Shown here: one piece after another, positions 1 through 5,521 of the stretch
How the letters are laid out: each line of letters begins with the position of its first letter
How positions within the stretch are numbered: the stretch's first letter is position 1
From: Planctomycetota bacterium
Lineage (GTDB): Bacteria > Planctomycetota > Phycisphaerae > Sedimentisphaerales > Anaerohalosphaeraceae
Length of the DNA: 11,367 nt
Assembly: GCA_003644175.1 (NCBI GenBank)
Contig: QNBS01000042.1
Location: forward strand, 1-11,367
Direction of reading: 5' to 3'
Made by a program: the position numbers and the translations under genes
Notes under the pieces: model-generated
What the model was told of the DNA's origin: nothing
The model's input: the letters and a program-made list of their open reading frames with translations, nothing else
The model's database searches: none

Positions 1-851
1 AGCAAGACAACAAAATCTCCAAAAGCTGTAGCGGCCGTGGCATACCGCGTCGCACGCGACACACTGCCTGAGCATTTCAGCCCCTACAGCCCCAAAAAGT
101 TCACTCAACCGCAACTACTGGTCTGTCTGGTCTTGAAAACCTTCTTCGATACAGACTATCGAGGCATTGTTCAAATATTAGACGACTGCCCGAGTCTGCG
201 CAAGGTTTTTGAACTAAAAACCGTGCCGCATTTTACAACGCTGCAAAAATCCTCCCGGCGGCTGCTCAAAGCATACAACGCTCAAAACAGCTCCAAACGC
301 AGGAAGAAACCACATATAAGCGTTTTCCAAAACTCGCCGTCGTTTGTGATTGTCAGACGCATCTGATTCTTTCAGCGATAACCACGAGAGGGCCAAGTCC
401 TGACATTAACCAGTTCTGCAAGACGCTAAAACCGTGTGTGGAAAAGTTCAGGATAAAACACCTCCTTGCCGATGCAGGCTATGACAGCGAAGCCAATCAC
501 ACGTATGCCAGAGAAGTTCATCAGATCAAAACAACCATACCGCCAAAGCATGGCAGGCCGACGACAAAGCTGCCAAAAACAAAATACCGCAGAGAGATGC
601 GAACAGATTTCGACAAGGAAACATTCGGCCAGCGCTGGCAGTCCGAAACAGTCTTCAGCATGATCAAACGCAACTACACCGACAGCCTCAGTGCGCGCAG
701 CTACTGGTCCCAATGCCGCGACATGATCCTGCTGGTACTAACACACAACCTCGGGATCATCTTACTTGTCAAAGAGCTTTTCTACAGAGCAGGTCAGACC
801 CCTTTAATTATTCCTGCCCTGGCATTGTTGAGATTTACTGAATTCATGTGA
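1..851 (+). pseudogene. Decayed DDE transposase (IS4/IS5-type), frameshifted, 5' end outside window
   Basis: Two reading frames together make one transposase. Frame 1 is open from base 1 to the TGA at 364-366 and carries the N-terminal helical part (key words YSPKKFTQ, TDYRGIVQ, VPHFTTLQK). Frame 3 continues it from about base 300 (TTYKRFPKL, VVCDCQTHLIL) and holds the catalytic block LADAGYDSE (second Asp at 471-473) and RWQSETVFSMIKR (Glu at 645-647), ending with TGA at 849-851. From memory of this family, a stretch of roughly 40 residues holding the first catalytic Asp (an A-x-DSTG-type motif) should lie between the two parts. It is absent, so the switch near 285-303 looks like a deletion plus frameshift, not programmed slippage. 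The last ~19 residues (from GQTPLIIP) are encoded by a REP-like repeat and flanking DNA and are not native. The element would be inactive. No inverted terminal repeat of the IS itself is visible. Confidence 0.85.
792..814 (+). repeat. Solo REP-like repeat (third copy of the RAYT-flanking repeat)
   Basis: GGTCAGACC is followed by a tail whose segment at 797-814 matches 5333-5350 at 17 of 18 positions. It is the same motif that bounds the RAYT unit at 4593 and 5349. Here it stands alone at the 3' end of the broken transposase. An outer GCAGG (789-793) / CCTGC (813-817) pair could fold around it. The stop codon of the minus-strand gene (TAA, 804-806) lies inside it, and the transposase frame reads through it. 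Confidence 0.75.
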
Positions 852-1088
852 ATTCATGCTATTTTTCACAAAGTTTTGCCAAATCTTTTTGGCTTCCCAG
901 GCTTCTATGGTAATCGCATAAAGAGGCAGAGTTAGGAATCCAACAACATTCATAAAGAGAATGAACGCTGGAACAGATAGAGTTAAACCAAGCAACCAAT
1001 GAAAAGCCCATAACCACTTGACGCCAAAGGCTGTGGCGGCTATTATCAAAGACCACCTAAGAATATCGCAGAAACGTTTTGATACCAT
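804..1088 (-). CDS. Small hypothetical membrane protein (94 aa)
   Basis: I do not recognise this protein. It begins MVSKRFCDILRW and has two strongly hydrophobic stretches (about residues 10-30 and 33-56), so it is probably a small inner-membrane hairpin protein. The ATG at 1088 is preferred over the TTG at 1103 because a purine-rich GGAGAGGA site sits a few bases upstream of it. The C-terminus (SMNSHEFSKSQQ onward) is hydrophilic and of unusual origin: it is encoded by a 10-bp tandem duplication (839-858) and by the REP-like repeat, which supplies the TAA. The original C-terminus has therefore probably been replaced. It overlaps the end of the transposase pseudogene tail to tail. It follows the 1190-1972 gene after 101 bp and may be the last member of the minus-strand gene row. 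Confidence 0.5.
   Translation of the reverse strand: MVSKRFCDILRWSLIIAATAFGVKWLWAFHWLLGLTLSVPAFILFMNVVGFLTLPLYAITIEAWEAKKIWQNFVKNSMNSHEFSKSQQCQGRNN
839..858 (+). repeat. 10-bp perfect tandem duplication
   Basis: TGAATTCATG occurs twice in immediate succession (839-848 and 849-858). The duplication supplies the stop of the plus-strand transposase frame (TGA 849-851) and part of the C-terminus of the minus-strand small protein. It may be a scar of replication slippage or of element loss. Confidence 0.7.
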
Positions 1089-1145
1089 ATTTTCCTCTCC
1101 CAAGCTGAATTTAGAATTTAGTTTTAAATCCGCTACTTTTCTTAC

Positions 1146-1160
1146 GAAAGTATGACTTTC
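1146..1160. other. Short perfect hairpin in the 1089-1189 spacer
   Basis: GAAAGT and ACTTTC flank a three-base loop (1152-1154). The stem is AT-rich and has no clear U-run on the minus-strand side, so it is a weak attenuator or mRNA-structure candidate between the 1190-1972 and 804-1088 genes, not a convincing terminator. Confidence 0.25.
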
Positions 1161-1189
1161 TTAACCTCTGTCTATTGGTTCATAAGGAT

Positions 1190-1972
1190 TCACGTAGTTG
1201 CCAATTGAGAGCTTGCCTTTACTTGCACTCTGATCTCGCCGTACCACACAAAGGGTCCGAATAACTTCTCGGGTGCCGGCTTCGCCATATGCATGGCATT
1301 GTCGACCTCGTAGTATTCATCTAAAGTCCCACGGGGGCATATGACGTAGTGAAGGACGTGCCACATATATCCCAGCCCCCCCGGTAGCTTGTGCTTGGGG
1401 ACATAGGTCACAAGCAACTCCCCCTCTTCCTTAACGACCTCAGACAACTGTGGGTCGTCGAAAACACTTGCCGCGAGACGAAAGTCGTCACGGTGTACAA
1501 TGGGAAGCACTCCGGGTTGGTTTAGGATCGGAGATTCAACGAGCAGATGTCCGTAATGATCAAATTTGGTAGGTGTCTTGACTGTGTTATTGGGACCGAC
1601 AGTGGTTTGCAGCCTGTCAAATTCCAAAACACGGAAGACTTGAGAGACGATGTCTCCCCATTTGATGTCGCGTCCGATCTCCGGAGTCATGGCACGGACA
1701 TCGACGCCGATCGCAAGGAGGTCTGCGAGTTGCTTCTCTTGATGTTCGGCGATTCGCTGGACTGCCGCGTCGTGATTGCCGTCCTGCAGATCCTTGGAGA
1801 CTTCTTTGCATACCTCTGGGGTAAGGCCGAGCCTCTGTATGTCCTTGATTGCGCGTTGGTGACGCAGTAGCCGCCTTCCAACTAGTACAACAAAAGATAG
1901 GGCGAAGGCAACCCGACCGTCAATAAACTGTGCTAAGATGAATGCAACAATAACCGCTATAAAGGTGTCCAT
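1190..1972 (-). CDS. Hypothetical membrane-anchored protein (260 aa)
   Basis: No family is recognised. The N-terminus (about residues 3-36) is hydrophobic with a polar break at QFIDGR, consistent with one or two membrane helices followed by the basic stop-transfer run GRRLLRHQR. Residues ~40-100 look helical and charged. The rest (~105-260) looks like a mixed alpha/beta soluble domain rich in aromatic residues near its end (YMWHVLHYVICP, FVWYGEIRV). The ATG at 1972 has a good AGGAG site seven bases upstream. The gene starts only 17 bp after the stop of the small membrane protein gene at 1990-2412, so the two are very likely co-transcribed and may act together at the membrane. A function cannot be assigned. 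Confidence 0.7.
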   Translation of the reverse strand: MDTFIAVIVAFILAQFIDGRVAFALSFVVLVGRRLLRHQRAIKDIQRLGLTPEVCKEVSKDLQDGNHDAAVQRIAEHQEKQLADLLAIGVDVRAMTPEIGRDIKWGDIVSQVFRVLEFDRLQTTVGPNNTVKTPTKFDHYGHLLVESPILNQPGVLPIVHRDDFRLAASVFDDPQLSEVVKEEGELLVTYVPKHKLPGGLGYMWHVLHYVICPRGTLDEYYEVDNAMHMAKPAPEKLFGPFVWYGEIRVQVKASSQLATT

Positions 1973-1989
1973 TATTTTCTCCTGACTTT

Positions 1990-2412
1990 TTATGAAGTAG
2001 CCTGCATCTTACTTGACCAATATTTGTTGTATATATATATACAACCCACAGTGTAACCTGCTATATTTAACAATAATGTAATCTCAGGGGCAGAATATGT
2101 AGCCAAGTTGTTTTGCTTGCTATAAACCAACCCAACCAAAGCCAAAATCAATGATAACACTATGAACAGCAGACCCACCCAAAACTTTTTACTTGGTGCT
2201 ATGAAAGTTGCAGACATTATTAATATAAATGGGTTAAAGAAAGCATACAAGAGATACTCAAGCTGCGCAGGGTTATCAAAGGTTATGATTTTATCAGGGA
2301 TATATTCCTGTAATACAACAATCCAGTGTATCGGAAAGTCGCTAATGAAAACAAAAAGTATAGCCCCCGGCAATACCGCCATCCATCTAAGAATTGTAAT
2401 AACCATTTTCAT
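1990..2412 (-). CDS. Small polytopic membrane protein (140 aa), AT-rich gene
   Basis: Four hydrophobic segments are visible: about residues 4-24, 50-71, 77-96 and 110-127, giving a four-helix inner-membrane protein with short loops. No family is recognised. The start at 2412 has AAGGGA a few bases upstream; an alternative ATG lies two codons further in (2406). The gene is clearly richer in A+T than the envelope operon to the right, suggesting a separate origin. Its 3' end contains a perfect 20-bp AT palindrome that encodes the CIYIYN segment. It is followed after 17 bp by the 260-residue membrane-anchored protein, so the two form a probable two-gene unit. Confidence 0.65.
   Translation of the reverse strand: MKMVITILRWMAVLPGAILFVFISDFPIHWIVVLQEYIPDKIITFDNPAQLEYLLYAFFNPFILIMSATFIAPSKKFWVGLLFIVLSLILALVGLVYSKQNNLATYSAPEITLLLNIAGYTVGCIYIYNKYWSSKMQATS
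2026..2045. repeat. Perfect 20-bp palindrome inside a coding region
   Basis: GTTGT, then ten alternating A/T bases, then ACAAC: each strand reads the same. It lies in the last fifth of the 1990-2412 gene. It could extrude as a cruciform or mark a binding site, but biased codons (Ile-Tyr-Ile-Tyr) explain the core. Confidence 0.6.
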
Positions 2413-2561
2413 AATATCCCTTTTCAGAAAAGTCTTTCACCGCACCATTCTAACAATTGCCTATCTCAATTCAACGGATAAACTCTGCCGTCGCTCAACA
2501 ACGGCTGTCAGATCATTGCCTGAAGCTGCTTCTTTGTCCATTTCCGTCTGAAGCATTACAG
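2413..2561. other. 149-bp spacer between minus-strand genes
   Basis: No gene is seen. The spacer contains a modest hairpin, GCCGT (2487-2491) with ACGGC (2501-2505) around a nine-base loop, and a direct repeat of ATTGCCT (from 2456 and 2515). No U-run follows the hairpin in either direction. A promoter for the downstream membrane-protein pair could lie here but none stands out. Confidence 0.3.
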
Positions 2562-3521
2562 TTATTGTTTTCCCATGTATTGTGCATGGGCTTTCTCGTC
2601 GTCATCTGTGTTGATAAGCAAGTAGTCATAACCTGGTGAACCAGATGAAGATTCTGTTACGGTTATATTGGATATGGGCAACCAAAGCACAGCATCAATC
2701 TTGTCAAAAGGATCTATAGCCCAGAGAGTACCGTCCTCTAAGACCATGTATGTTCCGCTATCGATATTTTTCTTGAGCCAATGGCCACCGCCTACCCCTA
2801 CGTATATCTTTGGGATAGCAGCAGAACGTACTGCTTGTAGTGTACTCCGACTGTACTCGAGTTGCTGAACTCCTACAGCTCTTTCAATTCCTTCAATTTT
2901 CATTTTCCATCCACTCCCAGACTTGTATATCAGGACATCGGGCATGAAGGCGTAATGATAGTGGTAGTAGTATTCGGTCTGTTGCCATATCTGACCATTC
3001 ATCAGGATGACAATTGTTTCACCCTCCCATCCCTCAAAAACACCGTTGGTTTTGCTTTCGATAACTGAACTGTGTGATGAACCCAACTGGATAAGTGGAA
3101 CAGGCACTCTCTGCTGTACTTCTGATCGAGACACACCTTGCCCCTCACGATACTTCAAGCCCAGTTTGGTCTGAGCATTAGCATATCCCTGCCCTGCTGC
3201 TTTGGTACACCACTTGACCGCTTGCTTGTAGTCTTGGGTCACACCTTGACCATTGTAATACATCGCTGCCAGATTATACTGAGCATCTGCATCTCCTCCT
3301 TCGGCTTTTCTATCTACAGCAAAAAGAGGCAAGTCACCAAGAAAAGAATCAGCCTGCGTATTTGCCGGCGTATTTGAAAGCCACACAAGAATTATGGCTA
3401 TCAGAACAACGACAATAAGAGCCAACACTGAGCACCACTTAGGGTGATCCTTGTCCAATCTTGTCGTTTGAGCAACTGTTTCTTCTGCTGGGGGCTTTTC
3501 CGCGTTGTGTCTTGCGTCCAT
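2562..3521 (-). CDS. Sel1-repeat protein with single membrane anchor and C-terminal beta-rich domains
   Basis: Residues 1-30 are a polar cytoplasmic tail, 32-48 a single transmembrane helix, and 72-107 one complete Sel1-like repeat (AEGGDADAQYNLAAMYYNGQGV pattern split over 73-94, then YKQAVKWCTKAA). A second repeat breaks off after GQGV at ~130. Sel1 repeats are TPR-like scaffolds for protein contact. The C-terminal half appears to hold two related beta-rich modules: FEGWEGETIVILMNGQIW (163-180 region) followed by a Tyr/His-rich strand, and MVLEDGTLWAID followed by VLWLPISNI and LLINTDDDEKAHA. These resemble uncharacterised modules of other bacterial hypothetical proteins (recalled, not searched). 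The ATG at 3521 has a GAGGGAG site upstream. The topology implies an extracytoplasmic interaction protein. Its neighbour at 3611-4417 is also an anchored repeat protein, 89 bp upstream in the same direction. Confidence 0.8.
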   Translation of the reverse strand: MDARHNAEKPPAEETVAQTTRLDKDHPKWCSVLALIVVVLIAIILVWLSNTPANTQADSFLGDLPLFAVDRKAEGGDADAQYNLAAMYYNGQGVTQDYKQAVKWCTKAAGQGYANAQTKLGLKYREGQGVSRSEVQQRVPVPLIQLGSSHSSVIESKTNGVFEGWEGETIVILMNGQIWQQTEYYYHYHYAFMPDVLIYKSGSGWKMKIEGIERAVGVQQLEYSRSTLQAVRSAAIPKIYVGVGGGHWLKKNIDSGTYMVLEDGTLWAIDPFDKIDAVLWLPISNITVTESSSGSPGYDYLLINTDDDEKAHAQYMGKQ

Positions 3522-3610
3522 GTTTTATCTCCCTCTGATATATAATCTGTCTCCACCACCTTTTCGAGTGAACCACCCTCTGCTCACATACGATAAAGTT
3601 TTTATCTCAA

Positions 3611-4417
3611 CTATTCTTCCATAAGAACAAGAAGCTCATCCGCCAAATCAGGATCAAGAGTTGTTAGCTTCTTATGCTGTTTCAATGCAGAGTCTCTATC
3701 ACCTATTTGGAGGTAAGCTTTTCCAAGGAGCACATGGTAGCCAGCGATATCTGGCTCAAGCTCGATAAGCTCTTTGAACTCTACTATCGCTTCCTCATAT
3801 CTGCCTAAATCATTATAGTTGAAAGCAAGAGCTATATGTGCCCATATGTAATCGGGAGAGGTGTCCAAAGCTCGCTTCCAGGTTTCCACCGATTTTGTAA
3901 GTTGCCCAGTCTCCCAATAGCAATCTGAAAGCCACCTGTAGGCTTCCCGATAGTGTGGGTCCACCCTTGTCGCCACGTCAAAGCTCTTCATTGCTTCCTC
4001 AAGGTTGCCCGTATGGTAGTATGCAAGTCCAAGATTAAAATGTGCATCAGCATCATCCGGGCTGATTCTGGCAGCTTCTCTGAATGCTGGTATTTGCTCC
4101 TCATAGTTGTCGAGCCAATCATAGGCAATCCCAATGTTATAGTGGGCTTCAAAGTCGTCCGGGGATATTCTAATGGCCTCTTTGTAAACTTCTATTGCCT
4201 TTTCATAACGGCCTGAGTCGAAGTAGTAATCTCCAGGGAAGTCGTAGGCATCGATATTGTTGGGATTTATCTTGACAATCTGATTGAGAACTGCCGCTTT
4301 GATACTATTGACGGTAACGATCTCGGATTTCACAACCAAGAAACCGACCAAGCACAGCAGAATAATAATCTCGGCTTTCAAGAACCAACGCTTTTTTTGT
4401 TTAACCTTATCACCCAT
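3611..4417 (-). CDS. Membrane-anchored TPR protein (six repeats)
   Basis: A basic N-terminus (KVKQKKRWFLK) is followed by one transmembrane helix at ~16-30, so the body faces the periplasm or cell exterior. From ~55 onward it consists of tetratricopeptide repeats in strict 34-residue register: the Pro that closes each unit falls at 52, 86, 120, 154, 188, 222 and 256, giving six repeats with the usual W/L-G-Y-A-F-A-P pattern (for example NIGIAYDWLDNYEEQIPAFREA, split over 94-115). TPR arrays act as scaffolds that bind other proteins; nothing here shows an enzymatic domain. The ATG at 4417 has AGGAG eight bases upstream. It is the first gene of the minus-strand row and lies next to the RAYT unit. 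A partner could be the Sel1 protein immediately downstream, by analogy of architecture. Confidence 0.85.
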   Translation of the reverse strand: MGDKVKQKKRWFLKAEIIILLCLVGFLVVKSEIVTVNSIKAAVLNQIVKINPNNIDAYDFPGDYYFDSGRYEKAIEVYKEAIRISPDDFEAHYNIGIAYDWLDNYEEQIPAFREAARISPDDADAHFNLGLAYYHTGNLEEAMKSFDVATRVDPHYREAYRWLSDCYWETGQLTKSVETWKRALDTSPDYIWAHIALAFNYNDLGRYEEAIVEFKELIELEPDIAGYHVLLGKAYLQIGDRDSALKQHKKLTTLDPDLADELLVLMEE

Positions 4418-4592
4418 TGTGATTCTCCTATGATGAGGAAGTTTGGCTCATCCCTGAAAATAGGAATCCCGCGTTCTGTATATCACGTTGTAGCCTGGAA
4501 CTGTATCACTTATTTCGGACATATAGATGGGATAGTTTACGTGGAAATTACATGTGGATGGTCCCATAAAAGGAGCAGGTGTTTTTTCATTT
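4418..4592. other. 175-bp spacer between the TPR gene and the RAYT unit
   Basis: It must hold the promoter of the TPR gene if that gene starts a transcript, but no convincing -35/-10 pair is seen. A 17-codon minus-strand frame (4590-4537, MKKHLLLLWDHPHVIST) starts directly outside the left end of the RAYT unit. It may be a remnant of sequence present before insertion, or chance. Confidence 0.3.
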
Positions 4593-4616
4593 GAATAACT
4601 AAAGGGGTCAGACCCC
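4593..4616 (-). repeat. Left inverted repeat / REP-like palindrome of the RAYT unit
   Basis: Bases 4593-4609 are the exact reverse complement of 5333-5349 (17 of 17). The inner part, 4604-4616, is a perfect palindrome (GGGGTC, A, GACCCC). The RAYT stop codon TGA (4608-4610 on the minus strand) falls in the centre of the palindrome, so the repeat encodes the last residues Gly-Val-stop. Confidence 0.85.
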
Positions 4617-5282
4617 AATTTTGGGTCTTCCTTTTGGTCTCAGCGTTGATTCCAGTCGTAACATTGCTGCTGTCTTCGTTATCCAGTCGTCCCGGCCCAG
4701 TGGTCGGCCTCTTTTGATACAAGTCTCAAGCATCTGGCGGTCTTTCTTTGGCATATTCACCGCTTTGTCAACAAGTTTGGTCCATCGCTTCGGCAAGTCC
4801 ATCGGTCCTTTGCTCAAGAGGATCGGTTTTTCATCGCCCAGCCTGATCGCCAGACTGCTCCACGGCCAATCCGCACTCCGCTCAACGGCGCCGGCCCGCA
4901 GCGCATTGGACTCGACATATCGCATCAGCGTAAGATAGTACGAACTCGACTCGACGGGAAAACTCTTGAAACGCCCCTGGTACACATGGCCTATACCCAC
5001 CGTCCCATGCGACGTATGCCGGCGGCCGGTATGAGTAACGGTAATCCACTTCATAAACTCGGACAAATCACCATCCTCTCGCGGCCACAGCACAAGATGC
5101 CAGTGGTTGGGCATTATGCAGTAGCCGCAGATACGCATACCGAACCGCTCTGCCCCCTCGGCCAGAATCTCCTCGAACGCCTCGAAGTCACGCCGCTTCT
5201 TGAAAATGCGCAACCGCCCATTGGCCCGATTAAGAACATGATAAACAATGTTGCCCTTAGCAATACGTTTTGGTCTCGCCAT
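4608..5282 (-). CDS. REP-associated tyrosine transposase (RAYT, Y1/HUH family)
   Basis: This 224-residue single-strand DNA transposase belongs to the IS200-like Y1 superfamily. Visible hallmarks are N-terminal ARPKRIAKGNIVYHVLNRANGR (split over 2-23), the HUH pair H60-x-H62 in MPNHWHLVLWP that binds the metal, GHVYQGRFKSFPV (~98-110), and RYVESNALRAG (121-131), whose Tyr122 is the likely nucleophile by alignment with the Y-x-x-x-N-P-x-x-A block of the family; Tyr115/116 are alternatives. The C-terminal region (~190-224) is basic and probably contacts the REP hairpin. Full length with all motifs present, so it may be active. The ATG at 5282 lies only 8 bases from a TATAAT box, with no Shine-Dalgarno sequence, implying a leaderless or near-leaderless transcript. 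The stop lies inside the left repeat palindrome. Confidence 0.92.
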   Translation of the reverse strand: MARPKRIAKGNIVYHVLNRANGRLRIFKKRRDFEAFEEILAEGAERFGMRICGYCIMPNHWHLVLWPREDGDLSEFMKWITVTHTGRRHTSHGTVGIGHVYQGRFKSFPVESSSYYLTLMRYVESNALRAGAVERSADWPWSSLAIRLGDEKPILLSKGPMDLPKRWTKLVDKAVNMPKKDRQMLETCIKRGRPLGRDDWITKTAAMLRLESTLRPKGRPKIGV

Positions 5283-5290
5283 AATCGCCG

Positions 5291-5318
5291 ATTATACGCT
5301 GTCGCCGGCCTCCGTCAA
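5291..5318 (-). promoter_or_regulatory. Sigma70-type promoter of the RAYT gene, leaderless
   Basis: On the minus strand TTGACG (5318-5313) and TATAAT (5296-5291) are separated by 16 bp, matching 11 of 12 consensus bases. Transcription would begin around 5283-5285, at or just before the ATG at 5282, so the mRNA would have essentially no 5' leader. No ribosome binding site is present. Confidence 0.7.
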
Positions 5319-5332
5319 GAGGAGGGGGGGCG

Positions 5333-5350
5333 GACCCCTTTAGTTATTCC
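5333..5350 (+). repeat. Right inverted repeat of the RAYT unit
   Basis: GACCCCTTTAGTTATTCC. The first 17 bases are the exact inverted match of 4593-4609. The palindrome half preceding it is degenerate here (a G-rich run at 5321-5330 instead of GGGGTC). Confidence 0.85.
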
Positions 5351-5377
5351 GGCGAACACGGACGGGATGGGTTCGCC
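5351..5377. repeat. Hairpin abutting the right RAYT repeat
   Basis: GGCGAAC (5351-5357) and GTTCGCC (5371-5377) form a seven-base-pair stem with a 13-base loop directly adjacent to the right repeat. No T-run follows on the plus strand. It could be the structured foot of a longer REP sequence or an unrelated stem; no copy is visible at the left end. Confidence 0.45.
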
Positions 5378-5436
5378 ACTAACACCAGCCATAAGCACAA
5401 CTTACACTGCTTTTTGTCTTTTGACACAGGCAAGAC

Positions 5437-5464
5437 TTGACATTTCAGCAAAATAGCAGACAAT
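5437..5464 (+). promoter_or_regulatory. Candidate promoter of the envelope operon
   Basis: A perfect TTGACA (5437-5442) is followed after 16 bp by GACAAT (5459-5464), four of six matches to the -10 consensus. A second TTGACA lies at 5421-5426, and a GTCTT/AAGAC inverted pair (5416-5420, 5432-5436) overlaps the region. It lies about 60 bp upstream of the exporter start codon. No other convincing promoter is seen in the gap. Confidence 0.4.
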
Positions 5465-5521
5465 ACCCGTTTCGCAGATGGTTTGCGTTTTTACGTTGGA
5501 TTGTTGACCGGAGATAACGGC

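Larger units (their letters stand above)
4593..5350 (-). mobile_element. RAYT unit: REP-type transposase gene bounded by inverted repeats
   Basis: The unit holds one gene, the Y1/HUH transposase, between exact 17-bp inverted repeats with AT-rich tails pointing outward. Its own promoter lies inside the right boundary. No short direct duplication is visible at its ends, as expected for HUH-type rather than DDE movement. The insertion sits between the minus-strand accessory row and the plus-strand envelope operon. Whether the unit moves as a whole, or the gene is resident and only the REP copies spread, cannot be told from one locus. Confidence 0.7.

Noticed and set aside
250..310. Programmed ribosomal frameshift in the transposase
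   Set aside because: No clear slippery heptamer with downstream structure, and residues expected between the two parts are missing, so decay is more likely.
2430..2561. Possible integron attC site (TCTAAC at 2449-2454 and an internal GCCGT/ACGGC stem)
   Set aside because: No matching GTTRRRY core site lies at the expected distance, arms are not paired outside the small stem, and neighbouring genes are not arranged as cassettes.
3592..3606. GATAAA/TTTATC hairpin just after the TPR gene stop
   Set aside because: Six A/T-rich pairs with a three-base loop and no U-run; too weak to call a terminator between two same-direction genes.
4537..4590. 17-codon frame MKKHLLLLW... next to the left RAYT end
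   Set aside because: Too short, no ribosome binding site, hydrophobic stretch ends at once; possibly a remnant but unsupported as a gene.
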